64,000 nt of DNA. Origin: Leucocoprinus leucothites (Eukaryota; Basidiomycota; Agaricomycetes; Agaricales; Agaricaceae). The DNA is taken from contig JAACJO010000026.1 in NCBI GenBank assembly GCA_013368445.1, positions 421,499 through 485,498 on the forward strand. Direction: 5' to 3'. A program made the translations under genes and the position numbers. The notes beneath the pieces were generated by a model. It was not told the DNA's origin. It ran no database searches and saw only the letters and a program-made list of their open reading frames with translations. Below are positions 35,301 through 46,003 of this stretch, one piece after another; the first letter of the stretch is position 1, and each line of letters opens with the position of its first letter.

Positions 35301-37498
35301 TCCGTAGAGAAATATGGAATGCCAACAAGTCGACCGAGTGATGCTATATCCTGGAATGACGAAGTCAATCAAAACTCAGTAGGCATTGATAAGACTATAC
35401 CTGCCTTTGCTGACGTATGAAGTGGGGTTGCTGTCATGATCAATCTTACCTTTGCCTGTTTCAGTAAACGAAGAGTGGCGACGTGCTTGTTCCCTGCATT
35501 TCTCATGAGATGAGCTTCATCGACGACGATGGTCAGAAACTCGTGGGCGAATATCGTGTCTTCCAGTATTCCTTCACTTTTGGGGTTGGGTATTACCCAA
35601 GGGCGAGCGGATTTACCACGCTTCAGTGGCATATGTCGCTTCCTGAAGTCGTTAAACACAGTCTACATAGCAGCGTTTTAGCAAACTGCAAAATCCGGGG
35701 ACAGGAATTGCTCACCGAGTGGCTAGCGATAATGAAAACATGATAGGGCGCATGTAGAGAGGAGCGAATAGGACCTGACGGTCCCCAGAATACTTGGGAG
35801 TTGACTTGACCATCGTAGACAAATATGTCCACTGAATGGGGAGTGAACAGGATTTTTAGCTCGGATACCCACTGTGGAATTAAAGTCCCGGGGCAGAAAA
35901 TGAGGTGAGGAAGCGAAGGAAGGCTCCTATTACCCCGAAGGAAAGGGCGGTCATCTAAGGTAAAAGTATCAGTCAGATGACATCGTGGAAATCATGGAGT
36001 GGTGAAAGGAACAAGCTTACTAATGATAGGAGGGGGGCTCTTTTGATTTTCTATTGCAACCGCGATGAGGGCGAGTAAGCCCATAACGCTGACGGATTGA
36101 ATAGTCTTCCCGAGACCGACTTCGTCAGCAATGAGCACACCAGTGGTATGCTCCTCCGTTGCTTTCGTCGTGAAGATGCTGCGTATGATCGAATGAATAC
36201 CGGCGAGTTGGTGCCAATGGAGCCGTAAACGATCGAGATGAAGAGGTATCGTTTCGTTCGGAGGAAAGTCGAACGCATCTTCGTCTTCCCATGGTGAGAT
36301 ACCAGACCGATGACGATACTGGTTGAACAACGGAAGAAGACCGCCCTTGAGCCCAAGTCGGTTGGATAGCGATAATGGCGTCATATGAGCTTCTTCCTCC
36401 ATTCCAAAATCGTCCCCTGTATCGTCGACAGTCTCTCCGGATGACGGCCTGGATGCAGGAATAGGCGTCTCATCCTCTTCTTCCTCGTTGGCTTCGAAGT
36501 ATTCATGATAGGTGTTGAGAAGGTCGGCGACGTCCTCTTGAGTGGCTAAATCCCGGAGTGCTTGAGCAGATACCTTACAATAACCTGAGCGAGTTGAATA
36601 GTTAGCTGACATATATAGAATGATTGGCAAGTACGACACCTTTGCGCTCGATTGGTCGTTTTGACTTGATGTCTGCGCCAAGCTCTTGTACGATCGACTG
36701 TAGTTCACTCAACATCTCATCCGCCTTCTGCACATTGTGAGGAGTGGCGAGAGAATCTGCCATCTCTCTCCACTTTGCAACATGACGTATTGCCTTGTTG
36801 ACAAGCGCCTTCGTGGGTGGATTGTCTTCAAGTGCTAAGGTCGGATTGAATAAAGAGTCACACGTGTAGGCCGCAGACGAACCTTTGAATGCAGCCTGAA
36901 CGGAGGCTTCTTGATGGGCTGCTTTCGCCTTGAAGGTCCTGAGCTGAGAGCGAATATCGGCCCATGATTTTTGCACGAGGACTTTGAGGCAATTCCGGAT
37001 GTTGGTAAGGAGGATGTCGGAACCCTCAGGAAATGCCTCCTCGCCAAACAGCGTCAAGCCGAGAGGGTCAAGGACGATTGTGACGTACTCATTGGCGTTC
37101 GGCCAGGCGAGATCAGGATCGTTCTCGCGGATGAGGATCGCGTGAGGGTGAATGTCCGCTTCTTTCAATTCGTTTACGATGATACTGTGAATATTCCATG
37201 CAGCCCATTGTTTTTTGATCCATTTTCTCCAGAAAGTACGCCCGGGATATTTGCTTTGTCCTCTTCCTATTACGAATTTGTTTCTGGCATCTTCTCCCTC
37301 GATATTTTGGTAGGCACGGAAGTACGAGTTGACTTCATTTGCGTTTTCGCGAGTCCAGCCGCTGGGGAGTTGGGCATCATCATATGGGAACAACCCATGT
37401 TGAATACCGGTTAACTCTTGCCAACGTGTCCATCTCCAAGGCGCGCCGCGAATGAGGAAGAGCTTGATGAAAGCACCTTCGATCGGAGGACTAGGCAT
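32336..37498 (-). CDS. module gene A: SNF2-type helicase (copy 1)
   Basis: Start ATG at 37498 (MPSPPIEG; matched to copy 2), stop TAG at 32336-32338. The conserved N-terminal part (residues 1 to about 290) has APWRWTRWQELTGI..HGLFP and WAAWNIHSIIVNEL, with no known domain. Helicase motifs follow in order: LHWHQLAGIHSIIRSI, GVLIADEVGLGKTIQ (motif I), HLIFCPGTLIPQWVSEL (Ia), TIVVDEAHLMRN (II, DEAH), LIMTATPLHT (III), RRIIIYAEFPSM (IV), VLVFSSVGSAGLNLAIADVV (V) and QIRGRAHRQPQ (VI). The long C-terminal tail is Ser/Pro rich, built of small exons, and ends PPRSALMGKRTAK. All joins seen keep the frame; I found no break. SNF2 proteins translocate on duplex DNA; substrate unknown. It diverges from gene B by about 1.2 kb. 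Confidence 0.85.
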
Positions 37499-38674
37499 GA
37501 TAGGATGAGATAGCACACTAGCTGATTTCGGTGTTGGGCGAGAAGAGATACAGACAGCGAGTTATATAGATACATAAGGGCCGTGTACTGCTACTACACA
37601 GTTTACAAAACGAGCCGTGGAAGAGCTACGGAAGAATGGAGATCACGGCAGAGGTAATGTCTACTCCCGGAACAATCTCATGACCACACCAGGATTAATC
37701 GAGCAACTGGATGAAAGAAAATCAGTACCCCAAAAGACACACAAGATCACAGGATGGCACACCCACATGGTGAATATCTATATATCTCGTACTGTCATCT
37801 TGTGACCGTCAACAGGTAAAAAATAGACGTACCCTGAAGCTAGATAGCCCTAGCCCCAATGCCAATTTCGTGCAGGGCATGCGTGTAGTACGTTTCCTAT
37901 CTTGAACTTCTCATGTAGAACGGCGATTCGGTGAAACTTGTCAGACCCGCCAAGTCGACAAACAAAGGGAGAAAGAACGACAGTACCTTGTTCTCATCCA
38001 TAAACGTCCAGCTGCACGCACACGATTTTCTACCAAGTACGTCAGATATCTCGTGGAGACCATTGCGCATGATGCAGCTGAATGTCACGTATCTTGAGGA
38101 TATATGATACCGGCGTGGAAGTAGAAGCCTGTGGACGCAACGTCTGACAGGCGCGAGCGTGCTTCGGCGACACGAAGTCTGGCGAGCACGAAAAGCATCA
38201 CGGACAGAAGTCTAGTGGGCTTGAGCTGGAAGAGCTAGGCCGGCCAGGGGGAGAGAAACACCATTCTTGCGTGAGATCGGGACCGTTGCCTCAGTTGACG
38301 GGGTTAGAGTAAAAGAGAACCCGGTTGGGTGATCTATTGTGTCCTGTTTGGCCCGCCACCCATTCTTCCGCTGTAGGTTATTGTTTGGCTAAAGCTTCTA
38401 TTCGATTCAGACGTCGATCAAATCCCCGTCACTTCCACCTGAGCATCGGTGCACAACGCGTATCTCGTAACATTCGCTCACCCGACCAACAAAAGTGAGT
38501 GCTCGTCTCGTCTTCTTCTCAGAACTATTTGAATACGCGAGACCTGACGTCACGTCCCTCTCGTCGGAGTTGATGCCACATCCCTCCACCTGCTCATTGA
38601 GACCTGACGACACGTCGTGCTCAGTGTTCATTATTCGTTCAAACCTTCTCTAATACACTTCTCCGTAGTTAAGC
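37499..38674. promoter_or_regulatory. divergent promoter region between A and B
   Basis: About 1.18 kb between two divergent module genes. Near the B side there is a palindromic TGACGTCA (38545-38552), a CRE/ATF-type site, within GAGACCTGACGTCACGTC; a diverged partner GAGACCTGACGACACGTC lies about 60 bp downstream. No other gene is seen. Function as a shared promoter is inference. Confidence 0.45.
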
Positions 38675-41076
38675 ATGTTGTCTGTAGACCGTGATAGCAA
38701 TGGAAATGCAGTTTTTCGCCGATTCTCCCGTCCCGGACAAGGTAAACTATGCAATATGCCTTTACGGATCGTGATTGCTTACACTTCTGCCTCCAAGATA
38801 AACTTTTGGCGATAGACGCCAGGCTCATTGGCGAGCTTGACTCCAAATATGTTTCGGCGACGAACTCAGATCCAGTTTCTGCCGAATTGAGCAAAGAAAA
38901 GCTCGTGATCACCACTCCCAATGCTGATTACTTGCCGCACGTCAATCTCGGTATTCAGGTCATAACGTTTCGCCATGATGGACGCTGGGGTGCCGAAGAC
39001 TGGTCGCAGTGGCCTCAATGGTACTTTCAAGGGCAAGAACATTATGCATACGTCCTTCGCAAGCCCTCGCCAAATGATTTGAAGAATCATCCCCTCCGAC
39101 GGCTTTGGTGGAATATGGAAGAAAAGGATTTCGTCACGATTGGGGAAAACATCGGGCACCTCGAGAAATCGATTGTTTCAGAACTCTACGAAATACGCAA
39201 TAGTATGATGAAGGAAGTCGACGCATGTGTATTCCACGACGGTGCCGACTACCAGAAACTTCAAGCCGCCGCCGCCGGTATGCGCAGTTGCACCTCAACC
39301 CTCCGTTACACACCTCAAAGCTATCTTGCTGCATTGCTCACACTCGCCGGCGCACAACGCTATTCCCTAACAACACGCGCCCTACTCGACAAGTTCCAAA
39401 AATGGGATAGACTCCCGTTGTCAAACGAGATTCGCCCGGTTGACACCACCATAATGGGCTGTATAACAGACCGAGCTCCTCTCGCATTCGAGCTATATGA
39501 GAGAGGAGTGCCGGTTTGGCTCGTTCGTCCCGTCTCCCAGCTGCCGCAGGATATCACAATCAACGAACAGCAGCCCGTTCTGAAACCCAATGAAGCTGGC
39601 GTGGTCGTGAAACCATGGCCAGGCGCTCCTCCGTTTTATCGCGGACCTCTTTCCCGCGACATACACACTTCCATCGCAACATGGAAGCCGGGAAGTCTTG
39701 ACATTCGCCTTGTCGAAGCCGCGTCTGAACCCACAGTAGAGCCTAGTTCCACCGGTGCTAAACAAGGAGAGAGACGTGCCGAGAAACGTACCGAGAAGCG
39801 CACACATCCCTGTATGTCCTTTCTTCGACGGCGGTTTTGTATCTACTGATACTCACCAACTGATGTCCACTAAGATTCAACGAAATCTCGATCAGCGAGC
39901 ACCCCCTCAAGCCATGGGCCAGCACCGAGCCAAGAAAGGGGCTCACGCATTAATCTTGATCTATTCAAGGCACCGACTTCTGAATACTCTTCAAAACCCC
40001 CAACAGTGTGGTTGGACGCGCTGGAATCCGTCGTTAAAGCAGAATCTCGCGTTATTCGAGGTACCGGTCTTAGTGTATTTCGTGGTTATCCTTTCCCCCC
40101 GCCTCATCTCTTTTGTGGCAAGAATGATGCCAACGCTGTGGATGCCGTTCTTGCTTTCCTTGTCATCCACGATCTTTGGATGCAGAAATTGAGTCAAGGC
40201 CACAGAACGGTTGTCCCAAACCCGCAGCAATGGCGAAATTATCTCCACGCCGTGGCACTCGAACTCGAGCTTACACGCTCCAATACGCAGAAGGTTCCTT
40301 TCGTTATTCCTCCAGCATCCTTGCCAACGACCTCCACCCCTACATCAAGCCCTTCTGCGTCTTCAACCTCCATCCCAACATCCTCGACGCCCTCCACTTC
40401 CCCGCCGGAACCGTCAACTTCTTCAACTTCCCCGACACTCGCCTCTACTACCTCCACCCCTCTAGACAGCGAAGGTAAAGAGGAGCATCAAAAGCTTAGT
40501 CGCACGGTGAAGTCGAGAGAATCAGCAAAGTTGATCTTCGGTATCCAGCTGCCCTCCCGGAAGGATTTACACTCCATTGAGTGGCATAATCGGATCGTTT
40601 GGCGGCCCGGTAACGTCAGTCTCTCACCATTACTTCGCCGTCTGGTTGCTTGGTACTGCCAAGAAAACAACTTCCGGCTTGAAGTTGTCGCTCTTGATCG
40701 TTTGCTCTTATCAGATGTTTGGTCGACTCCTGCGGGGGCGGCTACGCGGAACACGAAGCTTGATGCACTCTGGTCAAACAACTATCTCCTGATGGACTCT
40801 GTGCCGGCTGTACCGTCTGGCATTGCATCCCCCGATTGGAAGGTGAGGCGTGGATTTGTTGAGGCGTTTCGGAGGATTATTGTAGACTGGCCTGGTTCCC
40901 CTCATCGTCTAGCACATCTCGTACCGCACCGAATTAACAAGGACACTTGCGAGCTAGAATGGAACCTTTCTATACTGGATGAGGTTGAAGGGCTTGCTAC
41001 GAAACATTATTGTCAGGTGTTCTTTGATTATTTCGGTAGAGCACCTTCTGTTCCTCACCTTCTTCCTCGCATGTAG
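38675..41076 (+). CDS. module gene B: uncharacterised protein (copy 1)
   Basis: Exons 38675-38741, 38798-39811 and 39875-41076 give 760 aa. The start and both introns are confirmed by alignment to copy 2. Conserved blocks are VITTPNADYLPHVNLG, EDWSQWPQWYFQGQEH, HPLRRLWWNM, RYTPQSYLAALLTLAGAQR, GCITDRAPLAFELYERGVPVWLVRP, WPGAPPFYRGPLSRDIH, FRGYPFPPPHLFCG, QQWRNYL, a Ser/Thr/Pro linker (about residues 510-560), and a C-terminal block IEWHNRIVWR..FFDYFGRAPSVPH. Tryptophans are unusually frequent and invariant between copies. No signal peptide, membrane helix or known catalytic motif was seen. It is a soluble protein of unknown function, tied to the helicase by position in both sets. Confidence 0.8.
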
Positions 41077-41973
41077 TCCGGATCTGCGTTAACCTCATCA
41101 TATGCTTTCTCCCCTCTTTTTTTTGTAATCGCTCCTCCTCTCCATATCCTTTCCGTCCCTGTTTCTCCGTTATCCAGTGGTCCTCTTGTTCCCGTGTCAT
41201 GCTTCTATTCGTCGTTTTAAATTTTACTCTTGCTACCTCTCGCAATACATGGACCTGGTTTCTGCTGTGAGATCATTGTATGTTCCGTCATGCGTCAAGT
41301 AAACGCACTATGCTATTTCTGTTGGTTCCCAAACTATCAAGTACAAGACATGAGTTTTGAACCCACCATGTGTTGCTGCTCAGTCCCGTGATCACATGAG
41401 GTGATACCCTGATCCACCTGTAACTCTTATCTTTCTACGTGCCATATCGTGATGGTTTCAGTAATCTACCCCCAACGTCATTTCAGTCAAGTTCAGTGCA
41501 TTCTCCCAGTGCCATGACGTCTCGTCCACACCTGGAATCAATCGGAAGAGCGAGGAAGCCCCTTGATGTCCCGTCAGTGGCATTTCTCCAAACTCTTGGA
41601 ACAGTCACTTGATGTCTCATCCGTGAACGCTGTTTCTATTATCCGAAAACGAAGCACTGTAACATTTTTCCAATACGTCGTCACGGATATTATCGTCAGC
41701 CTTCAACTTCCTGTATCACGCCGAAATCATGAGCCGACGGAGAAAGGTAGTCGACGGTGGGCCTTGAGGTTGAAACAGGTGTTCCAAGCCATTCAGTTTC
41801 CCCGGCAGAATTCCTGCGAGTCGGCTGCACATACCCGTTGTATTTCCTTGACTTCATCAGGCTTTTGGTCGATATGCAGCTGTTTGAGTCAAGCTGGCTC
41901 TTTACTTAAACCGTAGAGTACCTTGGCTGAATATGTATCGGTGCTGTCATCCCCCTCGTTTACTCTACCCAGT
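41077..41973. other. intergenic between B and C
   Basis: About 900 bp. A 117-codon frame at 41563-41916 has no counterpart upstream of the other C gene and is not called. This interval presumably contains the promoter of C. Confidence 0.45.
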
Positions 41974-44136
41974 ATGGCAAACTTGTACACCCACCACACA
42001 GAAAAATCTCACAATGTACCCGAGTTCACTGATCGCTGTTTTGCACTCCACGAGGAAGGCTCATTTGACGAATTCATACGGTGCGCTTTAACCGGCGCCT
42101 ATGAGCAGGAGGACGGAACAACGCGTCAAGTCTTTATAGATCTTGATGCACACTGCCTTCTTCCGGAACACGAAATCACAATAACCCGTGATATTGACTC
42201 TGGGATCGGTATCTCGAGCGACATCCTCGTTGCCAGCCCAATCTCTGTCTGGGCAGCGCCTCATACAGGCCACGAACTTGCGAGCTCAATTCATCTTGTG
42301 TATCCTGAACTCAACGTGGGTCATCTACGTCTATTAGGTGCTTTAATTAACACTCAATATTCCAGGACGATAGGGGTGTGCCGTACCATAAGATTCCCAA
42401 CTTTGAGCTTGGGACGTTTGGTAATCGTCATTCTATCAACATTTTCTTTCCGAAGCTCTGGAATACAGAACGCCCTCGACCTCATCTCACCACAGAGCGT
42501 GAACGCGAGTTTTGGTATCAGAATGGTTTTCGCAAGGCAATTCAAACTCTTGGTACCGATCACATAGCTTCGGAATTTCCTGCTACGGTCGCATCGGAAC
42601 GTGCAAGGGCTCAAAAGAAGAGTGGTCATATCGCGTGGGGGACCAAGATGGTCGACCGCTTATTCGTTCCTCTTCTCGCCGACCAGATACGCTTCGAGCT
42701 CACCAACAGCCCCGGACTTCCCGAAGACGATGTCGATTGGGCAAGTGACTTCTTTTTCATCCACATGATCCGTGGTGTAAAGCACGCTTACATCCACGAA
42801 CTTGACTTCGATACCGCCGAAGACCGCATTAGTCAGTTCTTCAGTGACGCTCAAATCGCACCCAACGCTGAAGTACATGGAAAGTGGTGGATTGATATTG
42901 GGCTGGAGATCAGTAGTCCTGAAGGTTTATGTCTTCAATGGGGGACGGCTTCCCATCGAAACCTAGTTCAGCTGGCACTTGGAGTGGATAGGGAGAGGGC
43001 TACACAAATGACGCGTATCAACTATAGCCGGTCAGTGTCTTCTCAATACTCTGGTCGTTCGAGGATTGAGTAACAAGACAGATACGATCGAGATGCAGCC
43101 GGTCACCTCGTTGATGTTAGTGGATTCCGTCTTGCTCCGGGTAGGAATGGCGCGGGAATACACAACGCAGCTTATATTCAAGCATATACCACTGACAAGA
43201 CGGTAACTTACAACAAGGATGGAACCCATCATGCAAAATGGCTCAGCGCTAACGAAGCATTGGGCCCAAAGCAACCTTGCCCAACCATTGACGCCATTTA
43301 TACCCTCTATTCGAACGCCCTCAATCACAACCCTTCAAAAGCCCGACTCGAAGTGCGCGTTCCATATCGCTTTTCCATGGAAACGCTCGTAAACGTCGAC
43401 GAAGATGTGTTGAGGAACTCGCTACTCGCTTTTACTGGCGCTGAGTGGTGGTATGCTCCTTTTTCACACGCCCATATTTATGACTGAACCGCCTTGGAGG
43501 AACTTACGTCTTGTTCGACTTATGGCTTGCAGCCAGGTCCTATCTTTGCAGGCAGCGGGCAGGTCGGATCATCGATTTATGCCTGAGTCTCTTCTTCTTA
43601 CGGCGGCGTGTATCTGGCTGGTCAACAGTCTTCACTCCCGTCCTGAAGATGGACCGGCGGCGCGAGAACTAATGAGGGCGGTCTTACCCCTTACAGAAGC
43701 AGACGATGAAATCACTGATACTGCGGCCTACAATCCAAATCGACGGGCCGAGTGGATCTACGGCTCCGCGACAGAGGAACAAGCAGTCGAGGACGAGCTC
43801 GTACCCCTTATCCCATACCATCCTTTTGGTTACTTTTTTCTTCGCCGGATTGTGCTTGGTGAAAATGGGGTTCCTTGCATGCGAGCCGGTGGACCTGGTC
43901 TTTCCCCATCCGCCTTCAGGTTTTGGTTTGACAAAATGACCCCAGAGGCGGTGAGAGATAAATATCAGAGGTCTGGCATCATCAGCGGCGAGGCTGTTGC
44001 TGCAGTTCGATCTACCACAAACAAACGGCACACGACTATTGAATATGTTCGCATTTCCAACGACGAGGCCCCTGTCCTTTTTGATCTTGGCTCTCGTGGC
44101 TTGCAGCTTGTGCCTTTAGGGGTTATTATAAGATGA
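41974..44136 (+). CDS. module gene C: uncharacterised protein (copy 1, C-terminally truncated)
   Basis: Exons 41974-42315, 42366-43030, 43082-43450 and 43500-44136 join in frame to 670 aa. It matches the minus-strand gene at 46004-48727 over its whole length: MANLY start, RDIDSGIGIS..VASPISVWAAPH, KIPNFELGTFG, NIFFPKLW, FFFIHMIRGVKHA, WWIDIGLEISS, YIQAYTTDKTVTYN, ARLEVRVP, LMACSQVLSLQA, PESLLLTAACIWLVNSLHSRPEDGPA, HPFGYFFLRR, FRFWF and STTNKR. After LFDLGSRGLQLVP it runs into repeat-like sequence (44120 onward) and stops, about 200 aa short of the other copy. No known domain is recognised. It is likely non-functional or altered, since the missing part is well structured in copy 2. Confidence 0.75.
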
Positions 44137-44180
44137 ATGGAAAGATGACTAGGGATTAGGGTTTTTAGCTTAGAGATTGG

Positions 44181-44334
44181 CCAGGGTGCAACTAGGGATC
44201 AGCCAGGGTGTGACTAGGGATTGACCAGGGTGTGAGTAGGGATCAGCTAGAGTGCAGCTAGGGATCAACCAGGGTGCAACTAGGGATCAACCAGGGTGTG
44301 ATCAGGGATTGGCCAGAGACTGCATGAGAACAGA
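44181..44334 (+). repeat. 22-bp tandem array, seven units
   Basis: Units of the form CCAGGGTGYNACTAGGGATC begin at 44181, 44203, 44225, 44247, 44269, 44291 and 44313, exactly 22 bp apart, with a few substitutions per unit and no indels. Confidence 0.88.
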
Positions 44335-44683
44335 TAAAGTGGTGGCATAAAATGATGAGCAGGTGGTGAAAAGGTGATATAAAGTGGGTGTACTTGATTA
44401 GTTGTCATAATACTAATTTAGTACAAGTGTCCCAGAAGACCTCATATCAGCACAGAGTAGGTCCATTCACTGATGTCTTCTTAGAAGACTAACATGTCTC
44501 TGAGTGTTATTTCTATTTATATCAGTTGACTGCATTGAGTCTTCCTCGAAGATCACATGTGGACAGCAGTCATTGGTGTCTTCACACATGACTGTTGTGA
44601 GTAAATGATGGTATGGCTTGACAAACTCAAAAAGGTCTCTAGTATACTTAGTAATATATGCAAATTATTGTACCTCTCGACAT

Positions 44684-44781
44684 GGTATACTCAGTGATGG
44701 TGTGCTATCATGTTCAAAGTTACATCGTGTGTATGCACGATGTAACTTTGATCATGATAGTACACCCTCAGTGGGTATACT
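44684..44781. repeat. long inverted repeat (hairpin, MITE-like)
   Basis: The left arm (44684-44729) and right arm (44736-44781) are near-perfect reverse complements around a 6-base loop (TGTATG). The inner 25 bp (TTCAAAGTTACATCGTG side) mismatch at a single base. Weaker complementarity extends outwards. This could be a MITE or a replication-slippage hairpin. Confidence 0.8.
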
Positions 44782-44934
44782 AGTCAAGGTCATTAATGAC
44801 TCATTATTCCATGTATTCAGTGCATTGAGAGTTCGTCGAAAAGTAGCATCATTACTCTCAACACTTCTTTTGTTATTCAATGAAGAACAATCACAATGTA
44901 TTGTTACAGACATAAATACACAACATCACCAAAC

Positions 44935-45420
44935 TCAGACCCTGCTATGCCCTTCTTCGATTGCGTCGTTAAGCTGTATGAAGTCTATAACTTATGAGGG
45001 GCATGTCGAAAATGATATAATAAAGTTCACATTTACCAACTGATTCATTAGATGGATGCTGTAGTTCGTCCTTCGCAATCATCGTGAGCTCATTTGGAGA
45101 ATTCACTGTTCCAATGAAGATGACGTAGTCTTGATATATCATTGTACCCTGAGCGATATGAGTGAATAGCACACACAATGAAATATCAACACACATCACG
45201 AAGAGTGACGAAGACGTATTGCATGTCTGATGTTCGAACTTTGACAGTGTACGCATCATCGGTCTGCAGTAATGCTTTCATTAATCACCAAATGAGTGTG
45301 TAGTTGGGGCATGATACTTACTGAGACGATTTGACAGGGTAAGCGTACGACCTTGCCTAAGTATTCTGCAAGAAGCCGGCCATTGATCTCGGGGTAAGTG
45401 TCACTGTTGCTGTTGACCAT
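44935..45420 (-). CDS. module gene D: RPA14-like small ssDNA-binding subunit (copy 1)
   Basis: Proposed exons 45420-45322, 45263-45195, 45148-45041 and 44973-44935 give 104 aa. The order of elements matches the small subunit of replication protein A (Rfa3/RPA14): EINGRLLAEYLGKVVRLPCQIV (first OB-fold strands), TVKVRTSDMQYVFVTL, DYVIFIGTVNSPNELTMIAKDE, then a C-terminal LNDAIEEGHSRV that parallels LNKAIEFMHDPRV in copy 2. RPA binds ssDNA in replication, repair and at telomeres; this subunit mainly holds the trimer together. The last donor (GTTGGT) is weak; using the stronger GTAAAT three bases later would end the protein early. Identity to copy 2 is low, so this is not a recent duplicate. Confidence 0.58.
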
Positions 45421-46003
45421 GACGGGGATTGTCTGGGTTTGGTACGAGTAATGAAACTAGCAGCTTGTTAATATAGGGGACCAAGGCTTTAGGGCGGCTA
45501 GAGCGACTGGCGATGTAAGCGTCTTGGGCAACAAAATGGATCCCGCGGGGTAGTATGCTCAATGAAAGCAGTGAGAAGAAGGCTAGTAACGACGGAGATG
45601 AGCGGGGGTCTGGAACGCAATCAGCAAGCAAGGTGCGGCTGTGACTCTAGGTTTACTGGAGGGTTAGTCAAACCTTGATTGCAAAGTATGATGCTCAGAA
45701 CAATAACGCGAAATGATATCAAAGGAACTACCTTTGATAAGGATACATCTAGTCCGTAGAAGCCATACTACAATCACCTAATACAAATGCACGACACGTC
45801 TGTGAAAACCAAAACAAGTCTGTCCGAAAGTACAGGTTCAGCCAAGAAAATATGCGTGTAAGACAAGAAAAGTACAAGAGTCGTCGACGAAGGATTATGT
45901 GGGAATAGGTGGAGAGAGGAAAATAACAGACTCAAAGAAACAAATAGAAACGACAAAGTTCAACAAGACATACCAAAATCTGTCGCAGAGTACCATTTAT
46001 GGA
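45421..46003. other. spacer between D and C'
   Basis: About 580 bp between the start of D and the end of C'. Short frames only. It presumably holds the promoter of D and the 3' end of C'. Confidence 0.45.

Larger units (their letters stand above)
44137..44934. repeat. CpG-poor repeat tract abutting gene C
   Basis: Starts in the 3' end of C. It shares GGGTTATTA and TAGGGTTTTTAGC blocks with the tract that follows the NACHT gene. It contains a 22-bp tandem array and a long hairpin, annotated separately, and very few CG dinucleotides by eye. No gene. Confidence 0.6.
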
